The notes below the pieces were generated by a model. It was given only the letters and a program-made list of their open reading frames with translations, did not search any database and was not told the DNA's origin. Shown here one piece after another: positions 1-6,779 of a stretch of 8,533 nt of DNA (the stretch's first letter is position 1; every line of letters begins with the position of its first letter). The DNA comes from Bacteroidota bacterium. GTDB taxonomy: Bacteria; Bacteroidota; Bacteroidia; Flavobacteriales; Weeksellaceae. Made by a program: the position numbers and the translations under genes. Location of the stretch: positions 1 to 8,533 of the forward strand of contig JAEZWE010000002.1 of NCBI GenBank assembly GCA_023420435.1, read 5' to 3'.

Positions 1-749
1 ATGCTAAACTCTTTGTTGAGGTAAATATGGGCGCTACTGCTATTGGAACCGGACTAAATGCGCCTCCAGGTTATGCCGAGCTTTGTGCGAAAAATTTAGC
101 AAAAATTTCCGGCTATCCTATTGTTTCCGCACCCAATTTAGTGGAAGCAACGCCAGATACAGGATCTTATGTCATTTATTCTTCCGCCATGAAGAGATTA
201 GCGGTAAAACTTTCTAAAATTTGTAATGATTTAAGGTTGCTTAGTTCCGGACCAAGAGCGGGCTTATACGAAATCAATTTGCCACCAATGCAGCCCGGAA
301 GTTCCATCATGCCAGGAAAAGTAAATCCTGTAATTCCGGAAGTTGTCAACCAAGTTTGTTATAAAGTGATTGGAAATGATTTAACTGTTACTTTTGCTGC
401 TGAAGCAGGACAATTGCAACTGAATGTTATGGAACCCGTACTTTCTCATGCTATTATGGAAAATATACAATTTTTGTGCAATGCACTGGATACTTTGCGC
501 GAAAAATGTGTTGTTGGAATTACTGCAAACAAAGAAATTTGTCTTAATATGGTAAAACATAGTATAGGAATTGTTACGGCTTTAAATCCTTACATCGGCT
601 ACAAAAATTCTACAAAAATTGCCAAAGAAGCTTTGGAATCCGGGAAAAGTGTTTATAATTTGGTGTTGGAAAAAGGACTTCTTACCCAAGAAAAATTGGA
701 CGAAATTCTAGATCCGAAAAATATGCTGAAACCTCATAATTTGGTTTAA
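1..749 (+). CDS. aspA: Aspartate ammonia-lyase, C-terminal part (5' end outside window)
   Basis: Aspartate ammonia-lyase reversibly converts L-aspartate to fumarate and ammonia in the cytoplasm, as a homotetramer of the fumarase/aspartase superfamily. The reading frame is open from base 3 through the window edge (AKLFVEVN before the Met at base 27), so that Met is internal and the gene is cut by the window. Only about the last 248 residues are present, roughly half of the family's usual length of about 470. The superfamily signature GSSIMPGKVNP is intact at bases 297-329; its mobile loop supplies the catalytic serine. Other aspartase-typical blocks are KICNDLRLLSSGPRAGL before it and AAEAGQLQLNVMEP and GITANKE after it, which favour aspartase over fumarase. 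The C-terminus ends normally at TAA. A glycosyltransferase gene starts 6 bp downstream in the same reading frame. Family assignment is very secure; aspartase versus a close paralogue is secure but rests on motifs remembered from the family. Confidence 0.95.
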   Translation, partial: AKLFVEVNMGATAIGTGLNAPPGYAELCAKNLAKISGYPIVSAPNLVEATPDTGSYVIYSSAMKRLAVKLSKICNDLRLLSSGPRAGLYEINLPPMQPGSSIMPGKVNPVIPEVVNQVCYKVIGNDLTVTFAAEAGQLQLNVMEPVLSHAIMENIQFLCNALDTLREKCVVGITANKEICLNMVKHSIGIVTALNPYIGYKNSTKIAKEALESGKSVYNLVLEKGLLTQEKLDEILDPKNMLKPHNLV

Positions 750-755
750 AAAACG

Positions 756-1634
756 GTGAAGTTTCTCATAATAATTCCTGCTCACAACGAAGAAAAAAAC
801 ATTTTTTTCTGCTTGAAATCTATTCAAAATCAAAATTTTGAGGATTTTAAAGTAGTGGTGGTTAATGACGGATCTACCGATAAAACTGCTGAAATTATTC
901 AAAAACTTGTAGAAGAAGATGCTAAGTTTTCATTGTTAAATTTAGAAAAATCTACGCACGAACCAGGAGCTAAAGTCGTAAGAACTTTCAACAAAGGTCT
1001 GAAATCGGAAGATCTTTCTGAATTTGATGTTATCTGCAAGTTTGATGCAGATATAATTTTTCCTGAAAATTATTTATTGGAGCTAAATAATACATATACC
1101 AAAAATCCAAAAGCAGGAATGGTTTCAGGAATCGTGAAAATATCAAAATCCGTTTTCGAAAATAACTTGGCTTTTGATTTTAAAGATGAGAAAAAGCAAT
1201 GGATTTTTGAAAATTTGTCCTCAAAAAATCATGTTCGAGGTCCCATAAAATCTTACAGAAAGCAATGTTTTTTAGAAATGGACGGACTGCGCCCTGTTTT
1301 AGGTTGGGATAATATTGATGTGATGTTGGCTAAAATGAATGGTTATGAAGTAGTTACAATTAAAAATCTTTGGGTGAAACATTTACGACCAACCGCTTAC
1401 AAATACAAAAATCAAAAAGCTGAAAAATTAGGAGAATATTTTTACAATATTGGCTTAAATTTGTCTTTGGCTGCAATATCTTCAGCGAAATCTTCGTTGA
1501 AAAACAAGTCTTTGAAAGAATTTTTTATCACCATGAAATCCTTTATGAAGCAAAATGCACAAAGATCATTATCAAAAAATGAAATTAAGTATATCCGAAA
1601 CCTTCGCTGGAGAGGCATTTTCGGAAAAAAATAG
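756..1634 (+). CDS. Family 2 glycosyltransferase (GT-A fold)
   Basis: This is probably a cytoplasmic, inverting sugar transferase that uses a nucleotide-sugar donor to extend a surface glycan. The 292-residue protein opens with the GT2 beta strand MKFLIIIPAHNEE (residues 1-13), followed by the nucleotide-binding VVVVNDGST at 33-41 and the metal-binding DAD at 97-99. A GWDNID segment at 183-188 sits where GT2 enzymes carry the acidic catalytic-base region. There is no transmembrane segment; the C-terminal 60 residues are basic and could associate with the membrane. The start is GTG at 756: the frame has a stop (TAA of aspA) only two codons upstream, no ATG lies between, and starting later would remove the first GT2 strand. 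It lies 6 bp after aspA and 5 bp before the amidohydrolase gene, so co-transcription is likely. The donor and acceptor sugars cannot be inferred. An A7 and a T7 run lie close together near the 5' end (793-799, 802-808). Confidence 0.9.
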   Translation: MKFLIIIPAHNEEKNIFFCLKSIQNQNFEDFKVVVVNDGSTDKTAEIIQKLVEEDAKFSLLNLEKSTHEPGAKVVRTFNKGLKSEDLSEFDVICKFDADIIFPENYLLELNNTYTKNPKAGMVSGIVKISKSVFENNLAFDFKDEKKQWIFENLSSKNHVRGPIKSYRKQCFLEMDGLRPVLGWDNIDVMLAKMNGYEVVTIKNLWVKHLRPTAYKYKNQKAEKLGEYFYNIGLNLSLAAISSAKSSLKNKSLKEFFITMKSFMKQNAQRSLSKNEIKYIRNLRWRGIFGKK

Positions 1635-1639
1635 CACAA

Positions 1640-3322
1640 ATGAAGAAAATATTTTCAATTTTTTTAGCCTTTGTTTCAATCCAATTTTTTGCGCAAATAA
1701 AAGTTACGGTTGACAAAATAATCTACAACGCAAAAATTTATACCGTGAACGAAAATTTCGAAATTGCGCAAGCTATGGCAGTTTTGAACGGAAAAGTAGT
1801 TGGTGTTGGAAATGAACTTGAAATTTTGGCAAAATTTACTTCCAAAAACATTGAAAATCTTCAAGGAAAAAGCGTTTATCCCGGGTTTATCGATGCCCAT
1901 TCTCATTTTACAGGTTTTGCTTTAGACCAATGGAAAGCGGAACTTTTGGGAACAAAATCTTGGGAAGAAATTCTTGAAAAATTGCAACTTTATAGTAAAA
2001 ATGCTACTTCAAAATGGATTTATGGAAGAAGCTGGGATCAAAATGATTGGGCAATAAAAGAATTTCCAAATCGAGTAAAACTGGATTCACTTTTTCCGGA
2101 TCGTCCTGTTTATTTAAAAAGAATTGATGGACACGCAGCTATTGCCAATCAAAAAGCCTTAGAAATTGCAGGAATTACCTCAGATACCAAAGTTGAAGGT
2201 GGAGAGATTGAAGTGAAAGAAGGTGATCTTACCGGAATTTTAATCGATAATGCCCTACTTTTAGTTGAAAAACATATTCCTGAAATTAGTGATGAATTGG
2301 CTTTAAATTACATCGATATTTTACAAAAAGAGTGTTTTTCTTTGGGTTTAACTTCTCTTCATGATGCGGGAATTTCGGTAAAAATGTTTCAACTTTTGGA
2401 TAAAGCGCAAAACAAGAAAATGTTGAAAATGAAAATTTTCGCTTTGCTAGAAGATAACCCTGAAACGTATGATGAGTGGATTTCCAAAGGCAGATACAAA
2501 AAAGGATTGGTAACTTTTGGGGGTTATAAAGTATATTCTGATGGCGCTTTAGGATCTCGTGGCGCTTGTTTGTTGCATGATTATTCCGATAAAAAAGGAT
2601 GGAAAGGTTTCCTGCTTGCGAAACCTGAAAATTTTAAAAATTTGGCTACAAGATTAGCGGCAAGTAATTTACAAATGGCAACACACGCCATAGGAGATTC
2701 TGCAAATCAGGAAATTTTAAAAATTTATGGCGACGTACTTACCGGACAAACCGATAGAAGATGGAGAATTGAACATGCCCAAATTGTAAATGCGGAAGAT
2801 TTTCAGCTTTTTGGAAAAAACCAAATCATTCCTTCAGTACAACCAACGCATGCTACTTCTGATATGAATTGGGTAGAATACAGAATAGGAAAAGAACGGA
2901 TGAAAACAGCTTACGCTTACCAAGAATTATTGAAACAAAATGGATGGATTCCTTTGGGAACAGATTTTCCGGTAGAAGATATTAATCCGATAAAAACTTT
3001 TTTTGCTGCCGTTGTTAGGAAAGATGTACAGAATTTACCCAAAGAAGGCTTCCAAAAAGAAAATGCTTTAACGCGTGAACAAGCACTTCGTGGAATGACG
3101 ATTTGGGCGGCAAAAGCGGCTTTTGATGAAAATGAAAAAGGAAGTTTGGAAATGGGAAAAGCCGCAGATTATGTCATTTTGAATCAAGATATTATGACAG
3201 TTTCTGAAGATAAAATTCTGGAAACAAAAGTTTTGGAAACCTATTCCAACGGAAACCAAATGTATGAAGATCCGATGCAAAAATTGCAGAAAAAAGAAGC
3301 TGCTGCTAAGCTGAAAAAGTGA
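1640..3322 (+). CDS. Exported YtcJ-like metal-dependent amidohydrolase (amidohydrolase 3 family)
   Basis: The 560-residue protein belongs to the YtcJ / N-substituted-formamide-deformylase branch of the amidohydrolase superfamily, which hydrolyses amide or related C-N bonds with bound metal. Expected metal ligands are visible in order: HxH at H87 and H89 (FIDAHSHF), the Lys usually carboxylated at K297 (GGYKVYSDGALGSRG), H349 (THAIGD), H379 (RIEHAQ) and the catalytic D442 (GTDFPVE). The RIDGHAA block near 161-167 and the N- and C-terminal beta-sandwich segments (AKIYTVN; GKAADYVIL) are also typical. A signal peptide covers residues 1-18 (hydrophobic core after KK, cleavage likely after FFA), with no lipobox cysteine, so a soluble periplasmic enzyme is expected. 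The C-terminus is a short Lys/Ala/Glu-rich tail. The ATG follows the GT2 stop by 5 bp, and the TGA overlaps the GTG of the next gene (GTGA), which suggests translational coupling. The substrate is unknown; a link to the flanking glycan genes is only contextual. Confidence 0.88.
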   Translation: MKKIFSIFLAFVSIQFFAQIKVTVDKIIYNAKIYTVNENFEIAQAMAVLNGKVVGVGNELEILAKFTSKNIENLQGKSVYPGFIDAHSHFTGFALDQWKAELLGTKSWEEILEKLQLYSKNATSKWIYGRSWDQNDWAIKEFPNRVKLDSLFPDRPVYLKRIDGHAAIANQKALEIAGITSDTKVEGGEIEVKEGDLTGILIDNALLLVEKHIPEISDELALNYIDILQKECFSLGLTSLHDAGISVKMFQLLDKAQNKKMLKMKIFALLEDNPETYDEWISKGRYKKGLVTFGGYKVYSDGALGSRGACLLHDYSDKKGWKGFLLAKPENFKNLATRLAASNLQMATHAIGDSANQEILKIYGDVLTGQTDRRWRIEHAQIVNAEDFQLFGKNQIIPSVQPTHATSDMNWVEYRIGKERMKTAYAYQELLKQNGWIPLGTDFPVEDINPIKTFFAAVVRKDVQNLPKEGFQKENALTREQALRGMTIWAAKAAFDENEKGSLEMGKAADYVILNQDIMTVSEDKILETKVLETYSNGNQMYEDPMQKLQKKEAAAKLKK

Positions 3323-4362
3323 GAAAAATAGCTTACATAGAACTGGATACGCATGCAGAAATTGCTACGAATTTTATGCAATTGGCTAAACAATCCTCGA
3401 AATTTCAAACAGATTATTTTTTTTCAGAGAAAATTTTAAAACAATTGGAAATTTCGACTTCTGATAATGTTTTTGTGAGTTCTCCAAAAACGATTTTAAA
3501 TCAGTTGGAATGGAAAAATTATGATTTCATCATCGTAGGAACCGTACACCGGTTTTTCAATGTTTTTGAGCAAATCATTTCAAAAAATAAATCCGCTATC
3601 ATAGTTCATAATATCAATTTTTCTAAGGCAAATAAATCCACTTTATTTTTCAATATTTTTAAAAATGATTTCGCTTACCGACTGAAATTATTGCTGAAAG
3701 AAAGTCTTTTTTCGGTTTCTAAAATTCATAAAAAAGCGAATGTGAAATTTGTTTTAGATCAAAATTTAGTTTCATCCGGATTTAGATTTTTGCCCCTTTT
3801 TTTTACTGAAAAATTTGAATCAAAAAAACAAAGTAATACCAAAATTTTGAATGTAGTAATTCCGGGAACTGTTTCACAAAAAAGAAGGGATTACAACCGC
3901 GTTTTGGAAATTTTGAAAACGCTTAAAAGTTCTGTCTGTATTACCTTTTTAGGAAAAGCAGAAGCAGATGAACAACAAAAAATTGAAAATTTTATAGCCA
4001 AAAATTCAGAAAATATTTCGATTAAATACTTTACTGAAAAAGTCCCAAAATCGGTTTTTAACCAAACCATGCAAGAAGCTGACATTCTTTGGTGTCCAAT
4101 TCATCAAGAAACCGATTTTTTCAGTGTAAAAGAATTTTACGGAAAGACCAAAATGAGCGGAAATATTGGAGATGCAATCCATTTCGGAAAACCTGCGTTA
4201 ATGCCACATTTTTATTCAGAAAAATATGATTTTGCTATTGATGAAAGTAATGTTGTTGACATTCTTGAAGGCAAAAATGAGATTAAAAATAGCGACTTTT
4301 CTCTTTATGGATTCTCAAAAATTTTGGCAGATTTTGAAAAAGTTCTGGAAGAAATTTCTTAG
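3319..4362 (+). CDS. Probable GT-B-fold glycosyltransferase, not assigned to a family
   Basis: I do not recognise a specific family for this 347-residue protein. The layout suggests a cytoplasmic GT-B glycosyltransferase. The N-terminal half opens with the strand RKIAYIELD followed by a helix (HAEIATNFMQLAKQS) and includes YDFIIVGTVHRF at 69-80. A linker near 165-175 leads to a second Rossmann-like half starting ILNVVIPGTVSQKRRDY (176-192), a pattern common at the start of the GT-B C-terminal domain. It ends with GNIGDAIHFGKPALMPHFY (281-299), which resembles the donor-site loop and 'favoured target' region of such enzymes. There is no signal peptide or membrane segment. The start is GTG at 3319, overlapping the preceding TGA; the frame has a stop at 3307 and no ATG before codon 20, so a later start would remove the first strand. 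Its stop lies 10 bp from the stop of the convergent flippase gene. Two T8 runs occur in the coding sequence (3417-3424, 3797-3804). An enzymatic role is an inference. Confidence 0.7.
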   Translation: MRKIAYIELDTHAEIATNFMQLAKQSSKFQTDYFFSEKILKQLEISTSDNVFVSSPKTILNQLEWKNYDFIIVGTVHRFFNVFEQIISKNKSAIIVHNINFSKANKSTLFFNIFKNDFAYRLKLLLKESLFSVSKIHKKANVKFVLDQNLVSSGFRFLPLFFTEKFESKKQSNTKILNVVIPGTVSQKRRDYNRVLEILKTLKSSVCITFLGKAEADEQQKIENFIAKNSENISIKYFTEKVPKSVFNQTMQEADILWCPIHQETDFFSVKEFYGKTKMSGNIGDAIHFGKPALMPHFYSEKYDFAIDESNVVDILEGKNEIKNSDFSLYGFSKILADFEKVLEEIS

Positions 4363-4372
4363 AATAAATCTT

Positions 4373-5860
4373 TTATTTTTTTCCGAAACTGAAGATGCTT
4401 TTAAAGAATTTTTTATTCAGATAATCTTCCACAGGAAATATTTTCAGAAAATAATTTCCTATAAAAATTAATCCTAAAACTATGGCAGGTTTATACAGTA
4501 AATTCAGAAAATTATTTTTAAAATCGGGGAGAATTATCGCTACGGTAATGGCTAAAGTAGAAATGATGGAAACAAAAATCATCTCAATAGTTAAAGGATT
4601 TACCTTGAATTTCACATAGTTGAAAACAATTTTCACGATGTTGTAAATCGTTAAAGAAATTGCTGTAGCTAAAGCAACACCTACAATTCCCAAATTGGTA
4701 TTTCTAAGGAAATATAAGTTTAAGAAAATCGTCAAAAAAGCCAAAAAAAGCATAATCAAAATATTAAAACGATAATATTTTGAAAGCGAAATGATATTTC
4801 CGTTAAATCCGGTTCCTAAATCAAACAAAATGGCAGAACCTAAAATCCAGATGACCGGTTCCGATTCGCGAAGCATGGTTCCGTTTTTAATAAAACTAGC
4901 CAAAAACGGAAATCCGACCAAAATGCAGGAAAAGAAAACTGCCCCTAAAAAGAACAAACTAAGGGATGTTTTTTTGTGAAAACGATCCAGTTCTTCAAAA
5001 TTATCTTCTTCAATACTCTTATTGATCATAGGTGCCGAAATATTGAAGAGCCCAAGTTGAGGAATTGAAATAAGCGAAATAATCGCAAAAAGGGTAGAGT
5101 AAATTCCCAGTTCTTCCATTCCTAAAGCTTCACCAATCATCACGCTGTCAATTTTTATGGCAATGTAATTTCCGATATTTCCTAAAAATCCGAAAAAACT
5201 GTAATTCAGAAAATCTTTCCAAAGTTTATTTTCTTTCACATATCCGGTGCTAAAATCCGGCTGAATTTTCTCCAGTTTATTGGCATAAAAAACATAACCG
5301 AAAAGACTCAAAACAAAAATTCCGAAGAAAAATCCGAAAGCCAAACCTTGCGTTGCTCCCAAAAAAATAAACAAGCAAAAAGCCCCTAAATTGGCCAGTT
5401 TTGGAAAAATATTTTCAAAAATATTGGGAATAACAATTCTTTTAAAATTGGATAAATAACGGTTGAAAACGTGGGAAAGTGCTAAAACCAAAACCAAAGG
5501 TAAAATCATGTATTTATAACTCCAATATTCGGTTTCTTTAAATTCCGGAAAAATCTGAAAAAAAAGATAAAATAAAACACTGCATATCAGAAAATTAAAA
5601 ACAATTCCAACTAAAGATAATGACAGTAAATTCTGATGTTTTCCTGCTTTTTGCGATTGGATAAAAAATTTAATATTGGCATACGAAAGTCCGAAAACAA
5701 CCACAGGAACCATAATTTCTGCAGCGGTTAAAATGAACCGTAATGTTCCGTAAAATTTAAAATCAAAAGGGAAAACAAAATAGGTTGATAATGCGCCTAG
5801 AACAAATCCCAGATAACCAATTATTGTATATTTAAAACCTTGCCTTGCTACGACACTCAT
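4373..5860 (-). CDS. Wzx-type polysaccharide flippase (MOP superfamily)
   Basis: This is an inner-membrane protein that most likely moves lipid-linked oligosaccharide from the cytoplasmic to the periplasmic face. The 495-residue protein is highly hydrophobic along its whole length, with about 12-14 candidate membrane helices separated by short basic loops, as expected for the polysaccharide transport (PST/Wzx) branch; the length also fits. The segment KIDSVMIGEALGMEELGIYS (236-255), with a charged residue starting helix 7 and the pattern DxxMIGxxLGxxxxGIYS, is a hallmark of this group. The N-terminus SVVARQGFKYTIIGYLGF matches the usual start, where a basic stretch leads into helix 1. The ATG at 5860 overlaps the stop of the upstream FkbM methyltransferase (ATGA), so translation is probably coupled. 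The stop TAA (4375-4373) faces the stop of the plus-strand GT-B gene. Which glycan is carried cannot be told from sequence. Confidence 0.9.
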   Translation of the reverse strand: MSVVARQGFKYTIIGYLGFVLGALSTYFVFPFDFKFYGTLRFILTAAEIMVPVVVFGLSYANIKFFIQSQKAGKHQNLLSLSLVGIVFNFLICSVLFYLFFQIFPEFKETEYWSYKYMILPLVLVLALSHVFNRYLSNFKRIVIPNIFENIFPKLANLGAFCLFIFLGATQGLAFGFFFGIFVLSLFGYVFYANKLEKIQPDFSTGYVKENKLWKDFLNYSFFGFLGNIGNYIAIKIDSVMIGEALGMEELGIYSTLFAIISLISIPQLGLFNISAPMINKSIEEDNFEELDRFHKKTSLSLFFLGAVFFSCILVGFPFLASFIKNGTMLRESEPVIWILGSAILFDLGTGFNGNIISLSKYYRFNILIMLFLAFLTIFLNLYFLRNTNLGIVGVALATAISLTIYNIVKIVFNYVKFKVNPLTIEMIFVSIISTLAITVAIILPDFKNNFLNLLYKPAIVLGLIFIGNYFLKIFPVEDYLNKKFFKSIFSFGKK

Positions 5861-6654
5861 GTTATGGGAAAAAAGATGATGTTATTAATATATTGTATTT
5901 TATTTTTTTCGTTTTTTTCGTTTTGTGAGGAAACTAAATTTTCGGTAAGGTCTTGTAATTCAAAATTATTTCTGTCTAAATATTTTGGTGAAAATCCCCA
6001 ATCTGAAATTTCACAAATTAGTTTCCATAAAGGAATTTTATGGTGCCTTTGTTCCATCTCAACCATAAAAACAGGTTTGAATTTTTTGATCGTTTCTTCA
6101 GCGCCTTTTAAAGTGCGCATTTCATTTCCTTCCACATCAATCTTGATAAAATCAATTTTTGAAATATTTTCTAAACCCGCCCAATCGTCCAAACGAATTA
6201 CTTTTACTTTTTGCAGAATGTTTTTTTGCTCGTTTTTTTCCTGGAAACTGGTTTGCAAAGTTCCTCTGGAAGTGATTTTTTTTCCGTTAATGATAGGGAT
6301 TTTAAATTCAGCATAAGTATTTTCATCAGAAAGCGCCAAACAAAAAATTCGCATTTTTGGAAAAATCCGCATCAATCTTTTGTGAAGTTCTTTATTGGGT
6401 TCAAAAGCAATGATGTTTTCATTTTTCAATTTTTTTTGATATTGAAAAAGGTAAGTTCCTACATTGGCGCCAATTTCCAAAACCAAATCATTTTTATGAA
6501 GATGTTCCATCACCCAAACCAATTCCGGTTCCATATTGTACTGTAAAACATGGGTTTTATCCAAGAATTTCATTTTTTTGAAATAACGGTTCCGGTACCA
6601 ATCCGGCGAAACATACTGCAGTTTTTCGGTAATCCAGGAATAAAGCGTTTTCAA
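5857..6654 (-). CDS. FkbM family SAM-dependent methyltransferase
   Basis: This is a cytoplasmic class I methyltransferase that probably O-methylates a sugar or another part of the glycan made by this locus. The 265-residue protein carries the SAM-binding motif I LEIGANVGTYL (59-69), a motif II-like acidic turn AFEPN (83-87), and the FkbM hallmark IDFIKIDVEGNEMRTLKGA (167-185), followed by KPVFMVEME (193-201). The start is uncertain. A TAG stop lies two codons upstream of the TTG at 6654, and the next candidate is ATG at 6573 (Met28). Residues 2-27 (LYSWITEKLQYVSP and on) look like real protein, and a TAnnTTTG element ends about 20 bp upstream of the TTG, so I favour TTG. The 3' end contains a tandem TTTTTTTCG (plus strand) repeat encoding NEKNEK. 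The gene is first in a two-gene unit with the flippase. The family call is strong; the methyl acceptor is unknown. Confidence 0.9.
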   Translation of the reverse strand: MKTLYSWITEKLQYVSPDWYRNRYFKKMKFLDKTHVLQYNMEPELVWVMEHLHKNDLVLEIGANVGTYLFQYQKKLKNENIIAFEPNKELHKRLMRIFPKMRIFCLALSDENTYAEFKIPIINGKKITSRGTLQTSFQEKNEQKNILQKVKVIRLDDWAGLENISKIDFIKIDVEGNEMRTLKGAEETIKKFKPVFMVEMEQRHHKIPLWKLICEISDWGFSPKYLDRNNFELQDLTENLVSSQNEKNEKNKIQYINNIIFFPIT

Positions 6655-6674
6655 AATCTAAAGTTTGAGGAAAA

Positions 6675-6682
6675 CAAAGATA
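6675..6682 (-). promoter_or_regulatory. Candidate Bacteroidota -7 promoter element for the methyltransferase-flippase unit
   Basis: Read on the minus strand this is TATCTTTG, an exact match to the Bacteroidota -7 consensus TAnnTTTG. It lies 20 bp upstream of the TTG start at 6654, so transcription would begin near 6668-6670 and leave a leader of about 14-16 bases. I see no TTG-type -33 element at the usual 17-23 bp spacing; the nearest CAA on the plus strand (6721) is too far away. In a very AT-rich spacer such an 8-mer can occur by chance, so confidence is moderate. Confidence 0.45.
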
Positions 6683-6725
6683 AAAAAAGATGTTAAATAA
6701 ATGTTAAAAGCTAGAAATTTCAAAT

Positions 6726-6761
6726 TTTGATAAAGAAGAATATAAGTTTTCATTAGTTTTG
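6726..6761 (+). promoter_or_regulatory. Candidate Bacteroidota promoter for the amylase gene
   Basis: TAGTTTTG at 6754-6761 matches the -7 consensus TAnnTTTG exactly. TTTG at 6726-6729 is a possible -33 element, but the spacer of 24 bp is slightly longer than the usual 17-23. Transcription would start around 6767-6769, about 12 bases before the ATG at 6780. This placement puts the upstream in-frame TTG at 6759 outside the transcript and supports the ATG at 6780 as the start. Confidence 0.55.
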
Positions 6762-6779
6762 TTCAATAACTCATTCATT

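Noticed and set aside
27..749. Complete short gene starting at the ATG at base 27
   Set aside because: The frame stays open to the window edge, and the sequence is the internal part of aspartase; the residues before the Met (KLFVEVN) fit the family as well.
793..808. A7-CA-T7 at the start of the GT2 gene as a hairpin or phase-variable tract
   Set aside because: The arms are pure A and T with a two-base loop, so folding is negligible. The runs are short and encode an ordinary part of the GT2 domain with the frame intact.
4349..4382. AAGAAATTTCTT palindrome followed by a T-rich stretch as a terminator
   Set aside because: The 12-bp palindrome has no loop and only two G-C pairs, so as a hairpin it would be very weak. 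Such palindromes are common in this sequence.
4226..4471. 81-codon plus-strand open frame across the convergent junction
   Set aside because: It overlaps the ends of both the GT-B and flippase genes in another frame. Its product is a low-complexity Leu/Phe/Lys mixture with no recognisable motif.
5840..6316. 158-codon plus-strand open frame opposite the methyltransferase
   Set aside because: It is antisense to a gene with clear FkbM motifs. Its product is rich in Phe, Ser and Cys with no domain pattern, as expected for a shadow frame in AT-rich DNA.
6759..6779. Upstream TTG start for the amylase, adding seven residues before the lipoprotein signal
   Set aside because: The TTG lies inside the TAnnTTTG promoter element, and the extension would put Phe/Asn residues ahead of a standard MKKTLL signal peptide. 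ATG at 6780 is the better start.
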